A stretch of DNA of 64,000 bases from Apium graveolens (lineage: Eukaryota > Streptophyta > Magnoliopsida > Apiales > Apiaceae). The notes beneath the pieces are model-generated. The model searched no databases and had not been told where the DNA came from. It worked only from the letters and a program-made list of their open reading frames with translations. Position 1 is the first letter of the stretch; each line of letters begins with the position of its first letter. Below, one piece after another: positions 55,155 to 64,000 of this stretch. The stretch covers positions 58,321-122,320 of the forward strand of contig NW_027417700.1 of the NCBI RefSeq assembly GCF_009905375.1, read 5' to 3'. The translations under genes were made by a program, and so were the position numbers.

Positions 55155-56837
55155 TACAAATGAGGGAGCAAATGAAATTTATAAACTAGGAAAGGCTCGA
55201 GAAAGGCGACAACGAGTGGGATTTGTCAGATTTATTAAGGATTGCACGCGTGTTAGTTAAGTATGATGATATTAAATGTAGATGGTATCACTATTTCATA
55301 CAGTTATTTAACGAGTCTCGTATAAGTGGAGAGGAGATTGAGTGGGAATTAGTTCGTCAATCACATTGCGATTCTAATATACAACCTATAAATGGTGAAG
55401 AAATTGAGTTGGCATTAAGGAAGATGGGTAAAGGTAAAGCCACTGGTCCAGAAGAAATACCTATAGAGGTATGGTGGTGTTTAGGTAAGGAGGGTGAGTA
55501 GTGGTTGGCTCCACTCTTTAATCTTATTTTTAGGACTGATAAGATATCACATGAGTGGAACTTAGTGTAGTTATTCCAATTTACAAGCGCAGAATTGTAG
55601 TAATTTTCGTGGTATTAAAATTTTAAGCCATACTATGAAATTATGGGAGCGAGTGATTGAAATTAGGCTTAGAAGCAAGGTTACAGTATCAGAAAATCAA
55701 TTTGGTTTCATTCCTGGAAGGTCGACAACGGAGGCGATTCATCTTCTTAGGCGTTAATGGAGAAATATAGGGAACGTAGGACGGACCTGCACATGGTGTT
55801 TATAGATTTGGAAAAAGCTTATGATAGTGTTCCGCGCAACGTAATTTGGACAAGTTTGAAGAGTAAAAATGTGTCATGGATATATGTGAGGGAAATTCAA
55901 GAAATGTATTCTCAAGTATTGACTTGTGTCGGGACACCTGTTGGTGATACTCAATATTTTCCGGTAAAGACAAGACTTCGTCAAGGATCATCATTAAGTC
56001 CATTTTTATTCGCAATAATTATAGATGTACTCACTAGAGGAATCCAGGATGTTGTACCATGGTGTATGCTTTTTGCGGATGATATAGTTATTAGTAAATG
56101 AGAAAAAGTCGGAGATTAATGAGAAGTTAGAACAATGGAGAGAGTTACATTGGAGACTTCGGGCTTGCGTATTAGTCATTCAAAAATTGAATACATATGG
56201 TGTAATTTTAGTAATGAACCGGATGAAGAGGGAGTTGATGTTAGCATTGGAGAGCATTTATTAGTTTCAAAAGCAAGTTTCAAGTATTTGGGATCTATGA
56301 TTCATAAAGATGGTAAGATAAATGCCGATATTACTCATCGTATCCAATCTGGATGGTTAAAGTGGAGGGCTGCTTCGAGAGTACTGTGTGATAAAAAGAT
56401 TCCTTTAAAATTAAAAGGAAGATTTTATTGAATGGCTATTAGACCAGCTTTATTGTATGGGGCGGAATGTTGGGCGGTAACGAAGGCCCAAGAACAACGC
56501 CTAGAGGTAGCAGAAATGAGGATGTTGCGTTAAATTGTGGCCGCACCTTGTTAGATAGATTGCTGATGGGTTATTTCATAAGGCAATTAAGAGTTGCATC
56601 TATAATAAAAAAAGTAAGGAAAGGTAGACTGCGATGGTTTGGACATGTTCGGAGGAGGCGTATAACGGTTCCAGTACGGAGAGTTGAAGATTTAGTGTTG
56701 CCGGGTGTGAGAAGGAAAGGAAGACCGAGAAGAACTTGGGATAACCTACTTTCACTAGATTTGTATTGTTTAAACCTTCGGAGGATATGGTATTAGATAG
56801 AAGGTCTTGGAGGCGTCGAATTAGAGTGGTTGATTAA
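55155..56837 (+). pseudogene. RTE-type LINE reverse transcriptase, multiple stops and frameshifts
   Basis: This continues 52780-53173. Recognisable RT parts in order: KMGKGKATGPEEIPIEVWW (~55420), NQFGFIPGRSTTEAIHLLRR (~55697), LHMVFIDLEKAYDSVPRNVI (~55788), RLRQGSSLSPFLFAIIIDVL (~55975), catalytic FADD (~56070), then the thumb and C-terminal region with [35 protein letters not shown] and RWFGHVRRR, ending at TAA 56835-56837. Stops or shifts occur near 55500, 55570, 55757, 56099, 56430, 56533 and 56795, so it is long dead. Confidence 0.88.
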
Positions 56838-56942
56838 CTTATGGGATAGATTGATCTTGTATTTTGAGGTCTTAGTAGCATACAGTGTTATTAACATATA
56901 GTGTCAGTTTATTCATTCTGTTAAGGTACTTAATTATGTTAT
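56838..56942 (+). other. LINE 3' UTR, cut by element D
   Basis: About 100 AT-rich bases follow the LINE stop and are interrupted by the LTR of element D at 56943. The five bases before it (GTTAT) are the presumed target duplication; the partner lies beyond the window. Confidence 0.5.
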
Positions 56943-58001
56943 TGTTATTCCTAGTGGACTAACAATGAGATTTACAGAAGGGGGGTTGAATGTAAATCTC
57001 AAAACTTTTTCAAGTTTTGAGCAGTTTTAAAGGCTTTGTGTTCAAGATAAACAAGTGTGTGAATTGCTTTAAGCTAATACAGACAGATATTTATTCAAAC
57101 ACTAATGTAAAGAACACAACAGACCTTAAAAACTTTTCTGGTGGATTGTTGTTCCACCAGAGATGGTATTTCAGAAAATCTGTGATTCAAGAAGTTGATC
57201 ACAGTTGCGTCCTAGTACAAACTAGATAATTTTTCTCTCAAGATTTTTCTAAACAGCACTGGAAAAATTCTCATCTAATTACTAGCTGCTACTTGGTTTA
57301 TATATCACCAAGTGTACAAGTGAAGACAAAGATAAAAAGTACAATAATAAAATAAGTTCTCCACTTGTTTCTTCTCCATTTTACTCCAGTGCATTGTTGA
57401 CTATTGCCTCTTTATACTAGAGTAGAACGGCTGCTTTTTCTGATGTTCCTGAAATAGGCTACCACATCTCAGTTGTCTCTGTCAACCCATGTGCCTCTGT
57501 TTGTAGGTATAACTACCACTTGTCAACTGCTATTTAACAGAACATCCGTTGAAGCCTTCATCCGTTGATGGCTTTATCCGTTGATGTGTTAGCAGTTGAA
57601 GCTCTATCCGTTGATGCACTCATCCGTTGAAGGATGTTATCCGTTGAAGCTTTAGAGACATCCGTTGAAGCTCTGTTTCTCATCCGTTGAAGGTCTTTAA
57701 GTTATCCGTTGACACCATTTCATTTATACAAAATTACAAGGCATGAAATACTTACAATTGGCCTTCCTATCTGCATATCCTCTAGTAGTCAACATGACTT
57801 ATAATTTCCCTCAACATTTAAGAATTTATATCTCAAATTCAGAGACTGAAATGTGCTACAACACTAGACTTATTTCTAAGTAAAGCTACACCATCAACGG
57901 ATAGCCAAAATGGTCTTATCCGTTGAGGCTACAAACACTAGATTTCTACTTAAGTGTTTTGTTAAACATATCATCAAACTAATGCACATATATTCCTAAC
58001 A
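56943..58001 (-). repeat. Element D 3' LTR
   Basis: It is 1059 bp, reading TGTTAGGAATATATG … CTAGGAATAACA on the minus strand. It keeps 11 exact TCAACGGAT copies in element sense or inverse. Nine lie in an array at 57544-57712, and one inverted/forward pair at 57894 and 57918 matches 12736 and 12712 in B. The TATA box is conserved (57305-57298). The 49 bp tandem duplication of B is not present as such. Confidence 0.92.
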
Positions 58002-58188
58002 ATCTCCCTTATTTATGTCTATAAGAATTGTAGACATAAATTCAAGGTTAACTTGATGATAACAAAACACTTAACAAATATATGAACTGAAACTAAGTAG
58101 AAATTCAAAAGTGCTGCAAAAGTGTATGTACTAGAAGGTAATTGAAGATTTACAGTATTTCCAAGGATGCTCCTCTAGCCTGAGCAAA

Positions 58189-61100
58189 TCATCTTTTTCT
58201 TCTTTGATCCCTGGTTTTCTTTCCTAGCCCTTTGTCATTTTCCTCAATTTGGAGTTGGAGTTGTCTGAAGAATTCAGCTTCATCTTCATCACTAATATCC
58301 AACTTAGATTGCATTTCTTTGAGAGTTTCATTGCTGGAAATCTTGAGTTGGTCTTCAAGTCTGAAAAATCTTCTGACTCCTTTATCATCTCTGAATTCCA
58401 TCAACCAATGAGGTGATTTGTGAATTGTAGTTCCCCTTTCTTGAATGAGTAAGGTTCTGGGCAAGGCATTGGGCTCCCTCCAAGTTTTTCTTATGTTGGC
58501 AATCTTGTTGAGGATTTCAGTCTTGGCAGTCCTGGTAAAGCCAGAATCCTTTTGTATGGCTGAAAAGACTCTGATCAAGGTAGAGTAGCCTTCATTCAGA
58601 ATCCTGTAGAGAGGCCATGTTCTTTCCCCAGCTCCTTTGTATCTGAACACTAATCTCTCTGGTAGCTGTCTGTAGGCAGCAATTCCCCTTACATCCTCCA
58701 GCTCATCCAGATAGAGTTCAATGTCTGAAATTTCTTTTATGTCACAGATGTGAACGTAATCATCTTTAGAAATGGGTGGCTTAGGGTTAGGTTTATGTTT
58801 TTGAGTGAATTTCTTAGAGTTTAGGGGAGGTGTAGATTTGGATTTTCTTTTATGTTTCTTTGGTAGTGGAAGAGTGGTTAAAAAAGTAGGCAAATTGATG
58901 GTGTCCCAATCAATAGGTTCCTCTTTTGGGATGATTGGTTCACCATGGATGTTTATAGTGGGATCAGCAACAAAGGGTTCAGGTATGGAAGGTAGAGATT
59001 TAGTTTCTTCAGTGTTGTCTTCACTCCTTCTATGTGCCTTGGCCTTTCTTCTGTTTCCCTTCTGCCATTCCTCTTTTTCTTCCATACTTTCACCAAATAT
59101 ACTCCCAAAAACCTCATCTAAGTTTGCAATCTTGTCTTCACCCCTGACTTCAATTCCTTTCTTATTTTCAACTAGACTTGACTTTAGCTTTTGTTCAAGC
59201 TTTGCTTGTGCTCTTTTGTCAGCCTTGAGTTTTTCAGCTTCTTTCTTTAAGCTTTTGGTTTCTTCCCTCTTGGCTATTGAGAATTTGGGATGTCCTTGCA
59301 TCACACATATACTCTTTCCCTCTCTAAAGATAATAGCCATGTTTCTCCTTACTGCCTCATCCATGGTCTCCTTGTGTTTTATGATGCTAGCACCCAAAAC
59401 TTTGTCTTCATCAGGCTTTGGAAGAGGAAAGACCACTTCTTTCATCTGAGCAAAGTCTAGAGGGTTCTTTGTGGAGTCCTTGCTGGATCTAGTGTTGGGC
59501 TTGAGAACCATAGGTTTTAGATTCTTGAAAGAAGTCTCTCCAACCTTATTTCTCCTTTCTGGCTTGTGCTCCATATTGATTGGTTCAACCTTTGTGCTAT
59601 GTTTCACATATATTGATTTATCTTGTGTAGAGCCAAACAACTGTTGCATCCTTTCTTCAATTCTCCTCCTTTGCTCTTTCACTTGAATTTCAGCTGCTGC
59701 TAGCTGGATTAAATCAATTCCATCAGGCTTTCCTTTGATTTGAATGATTGGAGAAGTAGTGATGGCAGGAACTAGCACTTTAGATATTTGGATTTTTGTA
59801 GATGGCTCTCCTTCCCCTTCCCTTTTACTCTCCCCCTTTTTGTTATCATCAAGGAGATGGGTCAAGCCCTGTGCTTTTGCCAGCTGCATAAGTAGATTTG
59901 TTTGAGATTGTTGGTTGTGAAGAATGGTGGCCACAGAATCTTCAATAACTTGAACTCTGTCTTCCAATTTGGCCAGTCTCTTTTCAGTATGTGATTCCTT
60001 TTTCAATCTCAACAAAATGTCCTGCATTGTACCATAGGGCATGACTGAATCCAATTTTTCAGAATTGTAGGATTTCAAGTCAGCAATATCCTTTCTGAGT
60101 TCATCCACACTCAGATTCTGTCTTACTTGCTGCAACTTCATGAGATGCAGTGAGTCCAAGTGAGCTGTAAGGATAGCCTTTGTACCAGCATGAGAAGTTT
60201 TCTGAATGGCCTGTTTGATAGTACTGATTTGTTTGACTAAGGAGACATTGAATTGCCCTGTTGTAGACTCCTTTGTTAAGGCCCATTCAGGTAGATTTGG
60301 AATAGAACTAGGGCCTTCATCTCCCCCTAAGTTCATGCTTCCATCAGAAGAAATAAAGTCATCATCATCAGAATTTACTCCAAATTCTTCAAATGACTCA
60401 CCAGTTGTTGAAGGCATCTTGTTAATAGCAGCTTTGTCCCTTTGAAGAGATGCTGATGTATGTACTAGATGTAGTGTCTTTTCTGCCTCCACATTGCCCT
60501 GTGCAGCCAATAATTGATAGGCTGAAACAGGATGAGTAAAAGTGTCAGCATCCAAGGAAATGTTATCAATAACAGCTTTGTAATGTTGCTGAAATAGTCT
60601 TTCCTTTTCAGCATCATTCACAATCATTGACTCATTAGCAATGGCTGGATCCATCCTTATATCTGCTGTACCTGCCTTTCTCTCATTTTCTCTATGTTCT
60701 TGCATCAGGGGCTCCCCCTGGCTCACACAACTCACTCCCTCACCTTCACCTACTAAGGTGATACTCCTCTCACTTACTTTTTCCATGCTGGAAAAAATAG
60801 CATGCATGTTTGAGCTCTCAATCTCTCCTTTTGCCTGGGAGCAACCCAGCCTCTCACTCAAATTGTCACTCCCTTCCCTCAGTCCTAGAAGTGATTGTAC
60901 AGTAATCAAGTCTTCTACACTTGGAATTGTTTCAGTTGTGTGTGTAGAGACTATCAACGGATGAGGAATAGCCGTTAAAGGTGAAACTGATGGTATCAAC
61001 GGATAACTGCTGTTAAGCTTATCCGTTGAAGAACAACCACTTGTCAACGGATGAGTGATATCCGTTGAAGAAGGAAAAGAAGTAGAAATTGAAAGTGATA

Positions 61101-62721
61101 TAACTGTTGAATCTGTGTAGATTGATATGAGTTTTGGTGACACAGATCCTTCAATTACATCTGAAAGAATTTGCGGGTGATCCAACAAATCATCTAAAAG
61201 ATGATGATCACCTGTATTTGAGTGGGGCTCCTCCCTGAGTTGTAAAGAGGGAGAATCAGGAATTGATGGGAATAACATATCCACATCTAGAGATGGTGAA
61301 GAAGTGTGTGGTGATTGATGTGTGTTAATTGTGAGAGAATGGGGCTGTGACTCCACATTTGTTGGAGCCACATCAAACTGAGTTTGAGAAGGCATAGATA
61401 CAGATGGATGTATCTGTGCAGTATGTGCACCCTGTGTAGAAGATTGGGTTCTTGCTCTCTTTCTTCTAATAAAGGCTTTTGTTGGTGAGTGTTTAACTTT
61501 AGTGTCCCTCCCTCATTTGTTATGTGTTCCTGGTTGGGAACTATTTTCAATAGTTACATCCTTTTGGGAGGATGCAGCTAGGGATATGCTAGTAACCCTT
61601 TCAACCACCACAGCTTTTTGAGAAACTGTGGCTTGGCTAGCTTGGGAAGCACTTATCTCTCCTTCCTTATCCTGGGGGTTTCTTTGATGTTCACCCCTCC
61701 CCTCACCACTCACACCCTGTTCACTCCCTTCAAGGTTAATGGTAGATGTTACAACTGTTGTCTTTTGAGAAACAACAGAGGTAGTTTTCTTTGTCTTTGA
61801 TTTTGAAATTTTAGTTTTGGTGACCTTGGTAGGAATCTGTTGGGGCATTGTCACAGATTCCATGGCCACACTAGAAGATAAAGAAATATAGGGGTTGGAA
61901 GAAGTAGGAGTTGTAGAAGCAATTACCTCACTTACCTGAGGTGCATTCATGATTGGTAAATATACCAATGGCACACTGCTGTTGAGATCCATTCTCAATA
62001 AATCTGCAAGAACTCTTTTCTCTTATGCCCAACACTTGAGTTTATTATTCTCATTGGTTATGACCAAACCTTCAGCAACATGGTTAGCCAATAACATAAA
62101 GAATCTAGCATAATAGATGTTATTAGATCTATTAGCTTTGTTACCTAAACTAGTACCCAATTCTAGCATAACATAGTTGCTAAAATTAAAATACCTATCA
62201 GAAACACGCATATAGAGCATATTAACAAGAGATGAAGTTATGGCATCAAAATTGCTAATTTTCCCAGAGAAAACCTTGATAAAGGCATCCCCAAGAAAAC
62301 TCCATTCTTTCCTAAGGCCTTTTCTTTTAATACTCCCTAAACTAGCAGAGTTAAGAGAATAGCCTATGGAATCTAACATGCTGGATACATCATTATCAGT
62401 GTGTGGTGTCATGGCATTGTTCTCAGGTAATTTAAAACATGCTAGTAAATCATCACAGTTAACACAGTGATTTTTACCTTTGAGAGTGAAGGAGATAGTC
62501 ATATCTATTGAGTTGAACTCAGCAGTTGTCCAAAGCTCCTCAACTACTTCACAGTAAATCGTTGGGGCTTCCAGCATTGCATAGCTAAGTTTACAGTTTT
62601 TGATGAAGTCCATCATTTTGTGATAATCGGAGTGGGCTTCATTCTTTTCTACCAAAGCTATGAAATTGTTCTTCTCATAGATGAACCCAGATTGAGACAT
62701 AATCTTTACTACTGGTGCCAT
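58189..62721 (-). pseudogene. Element D extra ORF (ORF3 homologue), two premature stops
   Basis: It is homologous over its whole length to the 20089-24594 ORF of B, with the same start (MAPVVKIMSQ at 62721) and the same end (basic KKTRDQRRKR tail). Two codons are stops: TAA at 62025-62023 where B has CAA, and TGA at 61515-61513 where B has CGA. Both are C-to-T changes on the coding strand. Otherwise the frame stays open over the ~1500 codons, and the coiled coil and C-terminal domain are well conserved, so the protein was probably under selection until recently. The disordered part keeps TCAACGGAT motifs (about 60953-61067), with one degenerate (AGCCGTTAAA). Confidence 0.88.
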
Positions 62722-63274
62722 TGTTGTGAGTAGAAATTGCAGAAAATAACTTGAAGGTTTTGCAGAGAGAAAATGGTAAAAGCTTTGAAATATCAAGAAA
62801 GCGTAAAGTAAAAATGAAAAATCAGAAGGGCTTATATACTTTCTCAAATTAAAAAGCATAAATAAAAGATTAAACAATAAATATATGTAAGTGAATTTCA
62901 GCCGTTTAAGAATAAACTGTAAGTATTCTAAAAACTACCTTTAAAACAAATACATACAGCTGTATGTATGAGTATCAACGGTTAAGACAATAGAATCAAC
63001 GGCTGTGAAATACCTGAATCGACTGATGTGATATTTCAACAGATAAGGTAAACTGTCATCCGTTGAAGAGCACTTCAGTTTTATCGTTGACGGATAAAAA
63101 TTCCAGAAATGTATATGACTTTCAACGGATAATGAACATCCGTTGACAGAACAATTTTGACTTTCAACGGATAGGGAATATCCGTTGATGGAATAATCTG
63201 TGTTAAAAATTAAATTTGTTCTTGCAGCTAATACATTTCAGGCTTCAATTCAAATTGCAATTAGGACATAAATT
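62722..63274 (-). other. Inter-ORF spacer of element D with conserved hairpins
   Basis: This is collinear with 19529-20088 of B. Exact motif pairs 63122-63130/63138-63146 and 63164-63172/63180-63188 form inverted repeats with 7-base loops, as in B. A further copy at 63058-63066 has a mutated partner ('ttcaacagat' near 63033), so one of the B hairpins has decayed here. Confidence 0.85.
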
Positions 63275-64000
63275 TTATGAGTAATTAAGCATACCTAGCT
63301 CACTTACCAATCTTGTGAATGTTGATTCATCAAGTGGCTTGGTAAATATGTCTGCAATTTGTTGTTCACTTGGAACAAAATGTAGTTCCACTGTACCATT
63401 CATGACATGCTCTCTGATGAAGTGGTACTTGATATCAATGTGCTTGGTCCTTGAGTGCTGCACAGGATTCTCTGTTATGGCTATGGCACTTGTGTTGTCA
63501 CAAAAGATAGGAATTCTATCAACATGAAGTCCATAATCAAGGAGTTGATTCCTCATCCATAACACTTGAGAGCAGCAACTTCCAGCAGCAATGTATTCAG
63601 CCTCAGCTGTAGAAGTAGAGACTGAATTTTGCTTTTTTGCTAAACCATGATACAAGCTTGTTTCCCAGGAATTGGCAGGAGCCTGTTGTACTATTCCTGT
63701 CTATTTTGCAACCTGCATAGTCTGCATCTGAATAACCAATTAGATCAAAGCCAGATTCTCTAGGATACCAAATACCTAAATTTGGTGTACCCTTGAGATA
63801 TCTGAAAATCCTCTTGATAGCAATTAAGTGAGACTCCCTAGGATCAGCTTGAAATCTAGCACACAGACATGTAGCAAACATTATATCTGGTCTACTGGCA
63901 GTTAAATATAAAAGTGAACCAACCATGCCTCTATAACTTGTAATGTCCACAGACCTTTCAGTCTTATTCAATTCAAGTTTGGTGGCAGTGGCCATAGGAG
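63275..64000 (-). pseudogene. Element D pol, RT end and RNase H, frameshifted, partial
   Basis: It reads from 64000 ([17 protein letters not shown], late RT) through [14 protein letters not shown] and DADYAGC to SWFSKK. There an extra A in a run (63633-63638) shifts the frame. The shifted reading goes on with [27 protein letters not shown] and ADIFTKPL to the stop at 63275. It is nearly identical to B in protein sequence. The upstream part of pol is outside the window. Confidence 0.92.

Larger units (their letters stand above)
56943..64000 (-). mobile_element. Element D: second copy of the B family, 3' part, running off the window
   Basis: On the minus strand the order is end of pol (64000-63275), hairpin spacer, extra ORF, polypurine tract (58010-58003, AAGGGAGA) and 3' LTR (58001-56943), collinear with element B. 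Sequence is close to B but with scattered substitutions, small indels, two nonsense changes in the extra ORF and a frameshift in RNase H. It is therefore older than B. The 5' half lies beyond 64000. Confidence 0.95.

Noticed and set aside
1..64000. A host plant gene in the window
   Set aside because: Every long coding stretch belongs to a transposable element. The two exon-like fragments could not be linked to a gene model.

Overview
This is transposable-element sequence from a plant nuclear genome, most likely a eudicot. The evidence is long Copia and Gypsy LTR retrotransposons with tRNA-Met-type or plant-specific primer sites, PIF/Harbinger, hAT and Mutator-like DNA transposons, a plant RTE-type LINE, a tRNA-derived SINE, GT-AG introns and AT-rich spacers. 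I find no convincing host gene, rRNA, tRNA or CRISPR array. I cannot fix the plant family.

Layout. 1-6416: a decayed Copia element (A, minus strand), split by a Copia LTR end (1-150) and by a 4.08 kb presumed solo LTR (1829-5907, TSD GTTCC). 6945-25915: a direct duplication of an ~0.86 kb segment flanking a 3.6 kb transposon-like block. The second copy is split by a very young SIRE-like Copia element (B, 12637-25862, TSD AAGTT, 1080 bp LTRs with one visible mismatch). 28623-32985: a PIF/Harbinger transposon with TTA TSD, a Myb/SANT-like gene and a DDE transposase, both frameshifted. 33615-46533: a Tat-type Gypsy element (C, TSD GCACA) with gag-protease, a pol with two RNase H domains, and an antisense, intron-containing extra gene with its own TATA box and G-box, flanked by tandem arrays. 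48286-48504: SINE. 49390-52611: an hAT element (TSD AATCTAGT) holding a small inverted-repeat element and a long-TIR Mutator-like element. 52780-56942: an RTE LINE interrupted by a second hAT (53174-55146, TSD GGTCTATC). 56943-64000: a second, older copy (D, minus strand) of the B family, running off the window.

How it works together. B and D share the order LTR-gag-pol-spacer-extra ORF-LTR. The 9-mer TCAACGGAT (or its complement) occurs about 48 times in B: in the LTRs, three separate coding regions and a hairpin-forming spacer. Element C is unrelated but shows a similar pattern: the palindromic core TCCGGA, often as AGTCCGGACT, recurs about 45 times in the 4.7 kb that holds its antisense gene. 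In each case an element-specific short motif accompanies an extra gene that standard retrotransposition does not need. The nearest known precedent is the VANC/VANDAL anti-silencing system of Arabidopsis Mutator-like elements, where an element-encoded protein recognises a short motif scattered through its own family. Applying that model here is inference. All counts were made by eye.
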